A DNA stretch of 64,000 bases from Myxococcota bacterium. GTDB lineage: Bacteria > Myxococcota_A > UBA796 > UBA9615 > JAKLKC01. Below, in pieces: positions 36,412 through 45,605 of the stretch (within the stretch, counting starts at the first letter, position 1; each line of letters begins with the position of its first letter). The translations under genes and the position numbers were made by a program. The stretch spans positions 157,192-221,191 of the forward strand of contig JAKLKC010000003.1 of assembly GCA_023150875.1 (NCBI GenBank), given 5' to 3'. Under the pieces are notes generated by a model, which was not told the DNA's origin, ran no database searches, and saw only the letters and a program-made list of their open reading frames with translations.

Positions 36412-37669
36412 GACAGCCCGCCAGCACGAGACCGTCCTCGGCACCGGCCCCCCAGGAACCCGTCTGGGCGGCGATGGCGAACCGGCCACCGCCCAGCGCG
36501 ACTTCGTGGGCCGCGTCCTCCCCCGCCCCTCCCCACACCCGCTCCTCCAGCACCTCGCCGGTGGCCCGGTCGAGGCGCAGCAGGGCGATGTCGGTCTCCC
36601 CCGCGCCCGACGACGTGGTGTTCCCCGCCACGATCAGTCCGCCCCCCGCGGGATCGGCGGCGACGGCCCGGCCGTATTCCTGGCCCTCGCCTCCCCACAG
36701 GCGGGTCCAGAGGCGCGTGCCGTCCAGGTCCCAGGCGGCGACGAGGAGCTGGGTGTCGGGGCCGGTCAGGTCGTCTCCGACCGCGTACACCGCCGCGCCG
36801 TCGCTGGCGAGGCCCAGCGCCTCGGCGCGGGTGGACTCCTCTCCGAGCACCTCCGACCAGGCCAGGGAGCCGTCCCCGAGGTCGAAGGCCGCCACCGCGG
36901 CGGCGGCGCCCCAGAGGGTGAGCCCCTCTCCGTCCACCGCCGCGGCCACCAGGACGCGGCCCGACTCCACCGCCAGGTGCCCGTTCGCCGCGTCGTCCTG
37001 GCCCGACCGGTCCCAGTCCACCGTCCAGATCTCCTCCAGTGCCGCGTCGCGCCGGGTGACGCGCACGTCCTGGGTCCCCCCCGCGCCCTCGGCGAAGCCC
37101 GAGAGGACCACGCCGCCGTCGTCCAGGACCTCGATCCCGTCCACCTCGTCCCAGCCGGGCGTGGACCAGGCCACGCGGCCGTCCAGGACCTCTCCCGTCG
37201 CGGCGTCGAGGCGCAGGAGCAGGGCGCTGGGGTCGTAGAGCCCGTGCCCCGCCTCCCAGATCAGGCCGCCCACCCACAGGGCGCCGTGCCGTTCCAACAC
37301 CTGGAAGAGCTGAAGGGACCCCTCCCCCTCCCAGGGCGTCTCCCACCGCTGGGCGCCGTCGGGCGCGAGGCGGCGGACGACCCCGTGGGTCCTGCCCTCC
37401 CCCTCGGCGGTCTGGTGACAGGCCACCGCGAGATCGCCGCCTTCGAGCCAGGTCGCCCCCCAGCACTCGTCCAGCCCGCCCTCCCCGATCACCTGGACCC
37501 AGGGGGGAGCGTCGCAGCCCGTCCCGGGGCCGGTGTCGTCGTCGGCCGCGTCGTCGTCGGCTGGGGACGCGTCGTCGTCCTCACCGGGGGAAGGACAGCC
37601 CCAGGCGATCCCGAGGCCCGCGGCCAGCAGGGCGGTGGTCAGGGCCCTGGGCCGGTGATCAGCCCTCAT
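36377..37669 (-). CDS. Propeller lipoprotein (PQQ/SBBP-like repeats)
   Basis: 430 residues. Lipobox AWGC (Cys25), then an Asp-rich linker (DDDASPADDDAADDD). Repeats such as LDAATGEVLDGRVAW and LDRATGEVLEERVWGG match the strand-turn pattern of PQQ- or SBBP-type beta-propellers. It should be a surface or periplasmic lipoprotein without enzymatic motifs. It is translated from a start 8 bp inside the end of the preceding lipoprotein gene, an overlapping operon arrangement. Confidence 0.82.
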   Translation of the reverse strand: MRADHRPRALTTALLAAGLGIAWGCPSPGEDDDASPADDDAADDDTGPGTGCDAPPWVQVIGEGGLDECWGATWLEGGDLAVACHQTAEGEGRTHGVVRRLAPDGAQRWETPWEGEGSLQLFQVLERHGALWVGGLIWEAGHGLYDPSALLLRLDAATGEVLDGRVAWSTPGWDEVDGIEVLDDGGVVLSGFAEGAGGTQDVRVTRRDAALEEIWTVDWDRSGQDDAANGHLAVESGRVLVAAAVDGEGLTLWGAAAAVAAFDLGDGSLAWSEVLGEESTRAEALGLASDGAAVYAVGDDLTGPDTQLLVAAWDLDGTRLWTRLWGGEGQEYGRAVAADPAGGGLIVAGNTTSSGAGETDIALLRLDRATGEVLEERVWGGAGEDAAHEVALGGGRFAIAAQTGSWGAGAEDGLVLAGCLSPPDWPAPPP

Positions 37670-38495
37670 CCCGGGGCCCGAAGACCTCGTCCCGGGAGGC
37701 CAGCAGGGACTCGCAGTCCTCGCCCTCGCCGATGGCCTGGAAGACGAAGTAGCTGTGCTTGAGCTCCTCGTCGGGGAGGGGCTCGGAGCTCTGCTCCAGC
37801 CACCAGGTCCCCGCCCCCAGCACGGTCTGATCGGGGTCGTAGGCGATGTAGCCCTCGATGCGGTCGCCGCTCAGGACCACGCCTTCGTAGGTGAAGGTCC
37901 CCCGCTGGGCGATGTAGAGATCCCCCGCCCCCAGCGCGCTGTGGGTGACCACCACCGTGGCGCCGGGGTTCCCGTCGCCGTCGGAGTCGTCCACCGTTGG
38001 GTCCTCGGGGTCCGTGGGCAGGGGATCGTGGGCGGGATCGGCGAGGTCGGCGCCGATCACGTCCACCATCGCCGGAGTCGAGAAGGTGGCGCCGGTGACC
38101 GCCTCGCTCAGGGTCGCCGAGCGCGGGGGCGCTGGCACCGCGTCCAGGAAGCTCTGGGGATAGGCGGTGGTGGTGTTGAAGACCTCGGTGGACTCGATGG
38201 AGCAGAGCTGCTCGGTCCAGGCGATCTCGGTGCCGTCGCGGTACCAGTCCACGACGAACCACTTCCAGACTTGCAGGTGGGCGTAGGAGTCGGGGGTGAA
38301 CGGGTCCTCGATGAGCATCGAGATCCGGAGCTGCAGGCCGAAGGCCCGGTCGTCCTCCTGCTCCAGCAGCGAGGATCCGGGATCCTCGACGTCGCCCAGC
38401 TCGTAGTCGTCGGGCTCGACGCCCCCGCCGCAGGACAGCAGGCCCTGGAGGACGAGCCCCCCGGCCGCGCAGAACGACACCCGCCAAACGTCCAC
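37659..38495 (-). CDS. Hypothetical lipoprotein
   Basis: 278 residues. Signal with LLSC (Cys22), then a Glu/Asp-rich linker without the Asp-triplet pattern. The body is predicted beta (HLQVWKWFVVDWYRDG, YIAQRGTFTYEGVVLSGDRIEGYIAYDP) and contains a DDSDGDGNPG loop of calcium-binding type. No family recognised. It starts at GTG with GGAGG just upstream and is followed with an 11-bp overlap by a propeller lipoprotein gene, so the two are probably made together and may interact. Confidence 0.75.
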   Translation of the reverse strand: MDVWRVSFCAAGGLVLQGLLSCGGGVEPDDYELGDVEDPGSSLLEQEDDRAFGLQLRISMLIEDPFTPDSYAHLQVWKWFVVDWYRDGTEIAWTEQLCSIESTEVFNTTTAYPQSFLDAVPAPPRSATLSEAVTGATFSTPAMVDVIGADLADPAHDPLPTDPEDPTVDDSDGDGNPGATVVVTHSALGAGDLYIAQRGTFTYEGVVLSGDRIEGYIAYDPDQTVLGAGTWWLEQSSEPLPDEELKHSYFVFQAIGEGEDCESLLASRDEVFGPRDEG

Positions 38496-38523
38496 TCCGC
38501 CTCCGCCGTCCTCCCCGCCGGGA

Positions 38524-38529
38524 AATATA
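38524..38529 (-). promoter_or_regulatory. Candidate -10 element
   Basis: On the minus strand TATATT (5 of 6 to TATAAT) stands out in GC-rich DNA about 30 bp upstream of the two-lipoprotein operon. No good -35 hexamer is seen at 17 bp. Confidence 0.3.
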
Positions 38530-38568
38530 TCACGGGGCCCGGCGGGGGAGCAGGCGAGGCGCGGGCCG

Positions 38569-39669
38569 TCAGGCCATCGCCAGGCGCTCCACGAGGAAGC
38601 GGGAGAGATCCACCACCCGGAGCCCCGCCCGGGTCCCGGAGAGGTGGCGGGCGCACTCGGGGCTTCCGGTGACCAGCACCTCGACGCCGTCCAGGCGATG
38701 GTCCCGCAGGGCGCGCTCCGCCACGACGGCGGCGTCGTCGGGGAAGAGGGCGGCGTAGCCTCCGCCGGCCCCGCAGCACTCGGTGCGGTCCCGGTTCTGC
38801 ACCATCTCCACCGGCTCCCGCCCCGTGGCCCGCTGGAGCAGCCGCCGGGGCGGGTCCATCACCCCCGCCGAGCGGGCCAGAAGGCAGGGGTCGTGCCACG
38901 CCACCGGGGGCCCTCCGCCGTCGGCCTCCCGGGCCGCGTCCAGCAGGGGACCGAGGGCCGCCTCGTGGCGCACGAGCACCTCCGAGAGGTGGATCGCCGG
39001 CCGCGTCCCCACGCCCGCCCGCGGGTGAAGGCGCTGGAAGGCGTGCAGGCAGGGGGGCTCCAAGCAGACCACCTCCGTCGCCGAAGCGAGCCAGGCCGCC
39101 GTCGCCCCCGCCGACTCCCGGAAGAGGTCCTCGTCGCCCAGGAACCACGGGAGCGCCCCGCAGCACCCCGCGGAAGCCGGTGCGGGGGTGGCCGGGCCCG
39201 CGCCGATCCGCTCCAAGAGGCGGGCGACGTCGGCGGCGAGGCCGGGGGTCTCGGCGGCGGCGTGGCAGCCCGCCCAGACCACTGCCCCCGCGGGGGCGGG
39301 CCCGATCTCGCCGCTGGTGCCGGTGGATTTCGGCCCCCACCGGGGGACGCGCTCCAGGGCCCGGGCCACCCGGGGGGGCCGGTGGAGGACCCGCTGCCGG
39401 TGGAGGATCTCGACGGGCACCTGCCCGATCTCGCAGGGGACGGAGCAGGCGTAGCACGAGGTGCAGTGGTAGAAGACCTCGCCCCCCTCGCCGCCGGCGT
39501 CGTAGGTGCCCTTCTCGGCCATCACCGCGAAGGAGAGCATCCCCGTGGGGTGGCGGGCCTCGTCCCCGGAGGCCTGGGCGGTGGGACAGGCGAAGCGGCA
39601 GAGCTTGGGGCAGAGGGCGCAGGTCAGCGCTCCGCCCCCGTCGGACTTCAGCTTCAGGTGGTCGGCCAA
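38569..39669 (-). CDS. GlcF-like iron-sulfur protein with CCG domains
   Basis: 366 residues. Two [4Fe-4S] motifs near the N terminus (CALCPKLCRFACP and CTSCYACSVPCEIG), then two CCG (heterodisulfide-reductase B-like) domains ending in AGCCGALPWF and ECCGAGGGYAALF. This is the build of GlcF, LutA or GlpC, the electron-accepting subunit of flavin-linked dehydrogenases. The TTG start follows GGGGAGGAGG. It lies 22 bp after the GlcE-like gene, the last gene of a three-gene operon, and should pass electrons from the flavin subunits towards quinone. Confidence 0.88.
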   Translation of the reverse strand: MADHLKLKSDGGGALTCALCPKLCRFACPTAQASGDEARHPTGMLSFAVMAEKGTYDAGGEGGEVFYHCTSCYACSVPCEIGQVPVEILHRQRVLHRPPRVARALERVPRWGPKSTGTSGEIGPAPAGAVVWAGCHAAAETPGLAADVARLLERIGAGPATPAPASAGCCGALPWFLGDEDLFRESAGATAAWLASATEVVCLEPPCLHAFQRLHPRAGVGTRPAIHLSEVLVRHEAALGPLLDAAREADGGGPPVAWHDPCLLARSAGVMDPPRRLLQRATGREPVEMVQNRDRTECCGAGGGYAALFPDDAAVVAERALRDHRLDGVEVLVTGSPECARHLSGTRAGLRVVDLSRFLVERLAMA

Positions 39670-39691
39670 GCCCGCGTCCTCCCCTCCCCTC

Positions 39692-41086
39692 CTAGAAGGG
39701 GCCGTCGAACGCGCCGGGGTTGATCACCCCCGCCGGGTCCAGCCTCGCCTTGACCGCCCGCAGCACCGCCAGGTCGGCGGGCGTGCCGGCGGCAGCGGCG
39801 GTGCCCCGGCCGGCCACGGACCCCTCGGGGGCGTCGGCCACGTCCCGGAAGCTCACCCCGGCGATCCTGCCGCCGTGGACCCGGATGGCCTCCTCCAGGC
39901 TGTGGAAGAGGAGGTGGCCCGGGGTCTTCTGCCCCCCCATCACCGTGAACCGCAGGGTCGCGCCCCCGGGGCCGAAGGCCTCGAACTGGCCGAAGCAGCG
40001 GTCGGCGCCGCCGGGCATGGAGCGGAGCGCGTGGTAGAGCCCCAGGGCCTGGCCCCAGGGGGCGACGGCCACGACGTCGCCGATCTCCCGCCCCGTCGCC
40101 TCGGGCTCGCTCCACTTCAGGCTCTTGGGTCCGCCCTGGCCGATCTTGCCGTGGCGGGAGTCCCACCACTCCGCGGAGCCCTCCTCCCCCAGGGAGCCTC
40201 CCCCCTGGGCCTCCATCGCCCGCAGCACCCGCCGCTTGACGTGGTCGGTCATGGAGCCCCAGCCGTAGAAGGCGGCGAGGAGCACGCCCCCGTCCCGGGG
40301 CTGCTTCTTGTCGACGTTGACCTGGAGCCAGCGGGTGTGGTCCTTGCCGGGGAAGAGGGCGGCGGCGGCGGGGTACCACCCCTCGGCGCACACCGTCCGG
40401 ATCGCCTCGAAGGCCCGGTCCAGGTGGGGGAAGATCCCCGACACCGTCACCACGTCGGGGAAGGGCTTGACCCGGAGCGTCGCCGAGGTGATCACCCCGA
40501 GCTGGTCCCGGCCGCCGAGGTAGAGGGACTCCAGCCCCGGCCCGGCCGCCGTGCGGGGGGCCTTGCCGCCGATCTCGGCGAGGCGCCCGTCGGGCATGGC
40601 CACCCTGAGCCCCACCAGCGGGCTCTCCCAGGGGCCCCACGCCATGCGCTCCGCCAGGAAGCGGGGGCCGGCGAGGTAGGCGCCCACGGGGATCTGGAAG
40701 AAGAGGCGGGGCTGGGGGCCCAGGGTGTAGCCGGTGTGGAAGAGCTGGTACTCGACGTCGGCGCCGAGCTTCCCCGCCCCGGCGTTCACCGTGAAGGCGA
40801 CGGTGTTGGCGTTGGGCTGGTCGGTGAGGCCCCGGAGGTCCAGATAGATCGACGCCTCCTTGGGGCCACCCTCCCGCATCCCCGGCGGGTCCGCGGGATC
40901 GGCGGCGCCCCCCTGGGAGCGCACCACCACCCCCTCGGTGGCGGCGAACTTCAGCACCTCCGCCACCTGCTGCTCGGTGGAGGGCATGGCCACCACCGGG
41001 CCGTGGTCCTCGTGCTCCACCAGCCCCGTCCCGATGAGGCCGCCCAGCCTCGTCACCAGCGCGTCGCGGTCCATGTTCGTGGTCAT
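39692..41086 (-). CDS. FAD-binding oxidoreductase, GlcE-like
   Basis: 464 residues. An FAD_binding_4-type domain (AMPSTEQQVAEVLKFAATEGVVVRSQGG) is followed by GGRDQLGVITSATLRVKPFP, the second FAD-contact motif of GlcE/GlcD-like flavoproteins, and a C-terminal LDPAGVINPGAF end typical of the vanillyl-alcohol-oxidase class. The start lies 5 bp after the stop of the AGPS-like gene and has no ribosome site of its own, which implies translational coupling. It is the second flavin subunit between an AGPS-like and a GlcF-like protein. Confidence 0.85.
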   Translation of the reverse strand: MTTNMDRDALVTRLGGLIGTGLVEHEDHGPVVAMPSTEQQVAEVLKFAATEGVVVRSQGGAADPADPPGMREGGPKEASIYLDLRGLTDQPNANTVAFTVNAGAGKLGADVEYQLFHTGYTLGPQPRLFFQIPVGAYLAGPRFLAERMAWGPWESPLVGLRVAMPDGRLAEIGGKAPRTAAGPGLESLYLGGRDQLGVITSATLRVKPFPDVVTVSGIFPHLDRAFEAIRTVCAEGWYPAAAALFPGKDHTRWLQVNVDKKQPRDGGVLLAAFYGWGSMTDHVKRRVLRAMEAQGGGSLGEEGSAEWWDSRHGKIGQGGPKSLKWSEPEATGREIGDVVAVAPWGQALGLYHALRSMPGGADRCFGQFEAFGPGGATLRFTVMGGQKTPGHLLFHSLEEAIRVHGGRIAGVSFRDVADAPEGSVAGRGTAAAAGTPADLAVLRAVKARLDPAGVINPGAFDGPF

Positions 41087-41091
41087 CGTGT

Positions 41092-42774
<1,683 letters not shown>

Positions 42775-43076
42775 GGGGGGCTCTCCGAGGGGAGGCGGGA
42801 GGGGGGCAAGGGGGCGCCGGGAGGATACCTTCCCGGACCGGCGGCGGGCAACGCGGGGCGCGGATCCTCCGCCGGCCGGCTCCGGGGAGGGCAGAAATGT
42901 AAATGTGTTGGTGCCTGACACCCTTCCTGACACCCTTCTCCTCGGTCGTTGAAATTGGCTCGCCGTCCTTGGCTCGCCCGCGGAGGCGCAGAGTGGCCCG
43001 TCCAGGGCCGGCAGGGAACGCAGAGGGAAGGCAGGGGATGACTCGGGCGAGGGGCAGGAGCCGAAGAAGTGTGACC
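42775..43076. other. Intergenic region with short repeats
   Basis: The gap between the divergent flavoprotein operon and the DUF4143 gene. It holds an AT-rich patch (AAATGTAAATGTGTTGG), then the 12-bp tandem repeat at 42914-42937, then GC-rich sequence without a gene. I see no RNA structure beyond short repeats. Confidence 0.5.
42914..42937. repeat. Perfect 12-bp tandem duplication
   Basis: CCTGACACCCTT occurs twice head to tail. The reverse complement contains GTGTCAGG, and a related GGTGTCAG lies at about 45459, after the TPR gene. It may belong to a scattered repetitive element. Confidence 0.45.
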
Positions 43077-43108
43077 TTGCAATTCTGGAACGTCACTCCA
43101 TAATTGCA
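43077..43108 (+). promoter_or_regulatory. Promoter and inverted repeat for a likely leaderless gene
   Basis: TTGCAA (43077-43082), a 16-base spacer and CATAAT (43099-43104; 5 of 6) form a fair sigma-70 promoter. TGCAATT (43078-43084) and AATTGCA (43102-43108) form a 7-bp inverted repeat over exactly the two promoter boxes. A start 6-7 bases after the -10 falls on the ATG at 43112, so the mRNA would lack a leader, and no ribosome site is present. Confidence 0.5.
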
Positions 43109-43111
43109 TGG

Positions 43112-44275
43112 ATGATTTCCCGTCGTGCCACCTCCACCCTCGCCCGCCTCCTCGACCGCGCGCCCGCGGTGGTGCTCCTGGGTCCGCGGCAGGTCGGCAA
43201 GACCACGCTCGCCCTGGAGGTGGCGGAGCGCAGGCCGTCGATCTACCTGGACCTGGAGTCCAGCGCCGACCGCGCCAGGCTGGCGGAGCCCGAGCTCTAC
43301 CTGTCGGGACACGGCGACAAGCTCGTCATCCTGGACGAGGTCCACCGGGCGCCGCAGATTTTCCAGGAACTGCGAGGGATCATCGACCGCGGACGCCGCG
43401 AGGGGCGGCGCACGGGGCGGTTCCTGCTGCTCGGATCGGCCTCCCTCGACCTCCTGAAGCAGTCGGGGGAGTCCCTGGCCGGCCGCGTCGCCCTCCTGGA
43501 GCTGGGTCCCTTCGACGTCCTCGAGGTCGGCGAGGAGCGGCTCGATCCGCTGTGGGTGCGGGGCGGGTTCCCCGACAGCCTGCTCGCGCCGACGGATGCC
43601 GACAGCCTCGGGTGGAGGACCCACTTCATCCGCACCTACCTCGAGCGCGACATCCCCCAGTTCGGGCCCCGGATCCCCGCGGAGACCCTCCGCCGCTTCT
43701 GGACGATGCTCGCCCACCACCAGGGCGGCCTCCTCAACGCGGCCCAGCTCGCCCGGGGCCTCGGCGTCGACGGCAAGACCGTCGCCTCCTACCTCGACCT
43801 GCTCGTCGATCTCCTGCTGGTGCGACGCCTGCAACCGTGGCACGCGAACGCCGGGAAGCGCCTGGTGAAGTCCCCCAAGGTGTACATCCGGGACAGCGGG
43901 ATCGCCCACGCGCTCCTGGGGATCCCCGACCGGGAGGGGCTCCTGGGGCATCCGGTCGCGGGCCCGAGCTGGGAGGCCTTCGCCGTCGAGACGCTGATCT
44001 CCACCGCCCCGGAGGGCACCGAGGCCGCCTTCTACCGGACCTCGGCCGGAGCGGAGATCGACCTGGTCCTCACCCTCCCCGGCGGGCGCCGCTGGGCCGT
44101 GGAGGTCAAGCGGAGCCTGGCGCCGAGGCCGGAGAAGGGCTTTCACATCGCCTGCGACGACATCGCCCCCGAGCGGCGCTTCGTGGTGTACCCCGGCCGG
44201 GAGGCGTACCCCCTGGGCCACGGCGTGGAGGCCATCGGCCTTCCCAGCCTCGCCGCCCTCTTGAACGACCGGTAG
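43112..44275 (+). CDS. AAA ATPase with DUF4143 domain
   Basis: 387 residues. Walker A GPRQVGKTT near residue 24 and Walker B LVILDEVHRAP are followed by the arginine-containing sensor region FLLLGSASLDLL, then a DUF4143 domain ending in a PD-(D/E)xK-like AGAEIDLVLTLPGGRRWAVEVKRS (Asp, Glu, Lys). The architecture and length are those of the widespread AAA_14-DUF4143 family. Its role is unsettled, though the family is often found in defence-rich or mobile regions, which fits the nearby McrBC pair. No Shine-Dalgarno is present and the promoter suggests a leaderless mRNA. Confidence 0.9.
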   Translation: MISRRATSTLARLLDRAPAVVLLGPRQVGKTTLALEVAERRPSIYLDLESSADRARLAEPELYLSGHGDKLVILDEVHRAPQIFQELRGIIDRGRREGRRTGRFLLLGSASLDLLKQSGESLAGRVALLELGPFDVLEVGEERLDPLWVRGGFPDSLLAPTDADSLGWRTHFIRTYLERDIPQFGPRIPAETLRRFWTMLAHHQGGLLNAAQLARGLGVDGKTVASYLDLLVDLLLVRRLQPWHANAGKRLVKSPKVYIRDSGIAHALLGIPDREGLLGHPVAGPSWEAFAVETLISTAPEGTEAAFYRTSAGAEIDLVLTLPGGRRWAVEVKRSLAPRPEKGFHIACDDIAPERRFVVYPGREAYPLGHGVEAIGLPSLAALLNDR

Positions 44276-44335
44276 GCGCTCCGCGGGAGCGACACGGCCT
44301 TGCACTCCCGGGGAACGGCGGCTACAACGCCCGCG

Positions 44336-45445
44336 ATGACCGCCCCCTCCGAGCGCCAGGTCCCGCCGCCTCGCGACGCCGCCGGGCGCGTCCGGGCGCT
44401 GCTGGGGGAGGAGGGCGAGAGGCTGGGCGCCCGCCTGGACGAGGCGGTGGACGCCGTGCTCTCGGGAGCCGAACCCCAGGCGGTGGAGGTCTTCCGCCGC
44501 CGGGTGGTGGCGGGGGAGTCGGCGGAGGCCATCGTCCGCTCCGGCGCCGCCCGGGGCTCCGGCGAGGTCGAGCAGGTGGTCCGGGACCTGGTCCGCCAGA
44601 TCCGGGCCGAGGCCCTCCGCCCCTCGGGGCCGCGCCGCCCGCCGGCCTCCCCCGCCACCCCCCTGGAGCCCCTCCCCACGGTGTCCACCCGGGCCTCCCT
44701 GCCCGCGGGCCCGGCGGTGGGGCGCGATCCCTCCCGGCCCCCTCACCGGGACGGGCCCAGCCTCTCCACGGTGGAGGTGGTCCGCAACGTGAGGGGGCCG
44801 CGACGCGCCTGGCCCTGGGTGCTGGCGGCGGCGGTGGCCGCGGTGCTGGTGGCGCTGCGCCTGCTCTGGTGGGGCCCGGCCCACGACGGGGAGCGCCTGG
44901 CGCGGATCGGCGTCGACCTGTCGGCGGGGGCCCTGACCGCGTCCCAGATCGCCCCCTTCCGCCACCCCGCCTTCCCCGACCGCGCCCCCCGGGGCGACCT
45001 GCGGGGGGCGCTGGAGGCCCTGAAGCGGGCGGTGGACCAGGACCCCAAGAACGCCTCGGCCCACCTGGCCCTGGCCTGGCTCTACCTCGCCCACCGCCAG
45101 GACGCCGACGCCCGCTTCCAGATCCTGGAGGCGGAGACCTACGGCGCCGATCCCGCCTCGGTCCAGCTCGGCCGCGCCCTGATCGCCTTCCGGACCTCCC
45201 TCTCGGCCCGGACCCCGGGGGACCGGGACGACTCCCTGGCCCAGGCCGACGAGCACCTCTCCCGCGTCGGCCCCTCCGACGAGGGCTACCGCGAGGCCGT
45301 CTTCGACCGCGTCCTCGTCGCCCGCGCCCGGGGCCACGACGACCACGCCCGGGAGCTGGCCACCTCCTACGCCCGCCTGGTCCCCGACGACCCCCTGAAC
45401 GCCGACCTGGAGGCCCTGCTCCGGGGGCCGGTGCCGGGGGGGTAG
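44336..45445 (+). CDS. TPR-like membrane-anchored protein
   Basis: 369 residues. A soluble N-terminal helical part (about 1-120, Arg/Glu-rich), a Pro-rich linker, one membrane helix (WPWVLAAAVAAVLVALRLLW, about 155-175), then a periplasmic part with TPR-like helices (GALEALKRAVDQDPKNASAHLALAWLYLAHRQ). This is a bitopic protein with TPRs outside the cytoplasm. No enzyme motif. Related proteins in myxobacteria are scaffolds for envelope complexes. The start is chosen at the Met followed by typical coding bias; an ATG 12 codons upstream is also open. Confidence 0.75.
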   Translation: MTAPSERQVPPPRDAAGRVRALLGEEGERLGARLDEAVDAVLSGAEPQAVEVFRRRVVAGESAEAIVRSGAARGSGEVEQVVRDLVRQIRAEALRPSGPRRPPASPATPLEPLPTVSTRASLPAGPAVGRDPSRPPHRDGPSLSTVEVVRNVRGPRRAWPWVLAAAVAAVLVALRLLWWGPAHDGERLARIGVDLSAGALTASQIAPFRHPAFPDRAPRGDLRGALEALKRAVDQDPKNASAHLALAWLYLAHRQDADARFQILEAETYGADPASVQLGRALIAFRTSLSARTPGDRDDSLAQADEHLSRVGPSDEGYREAVFDRVLVARARGHDDHARELATSYARLVPDDPLNADLEALLRGPVPGG

Positions 45446-45605
45446 GTCCTGGGTCCGGGGTGTCAGTCCTTGATACCCGCCGACGCAACCTCCTTGACCC
45501 GCCCCTCCGCAGCCGGTACACCCCACGGGGCCCGTGCCCGCCGCGGTGGGGTTGGGGGCCCCTTGATCCCGGGGTCACACTCGCCAGGCACGCCGAGGGA
45601 GATCC

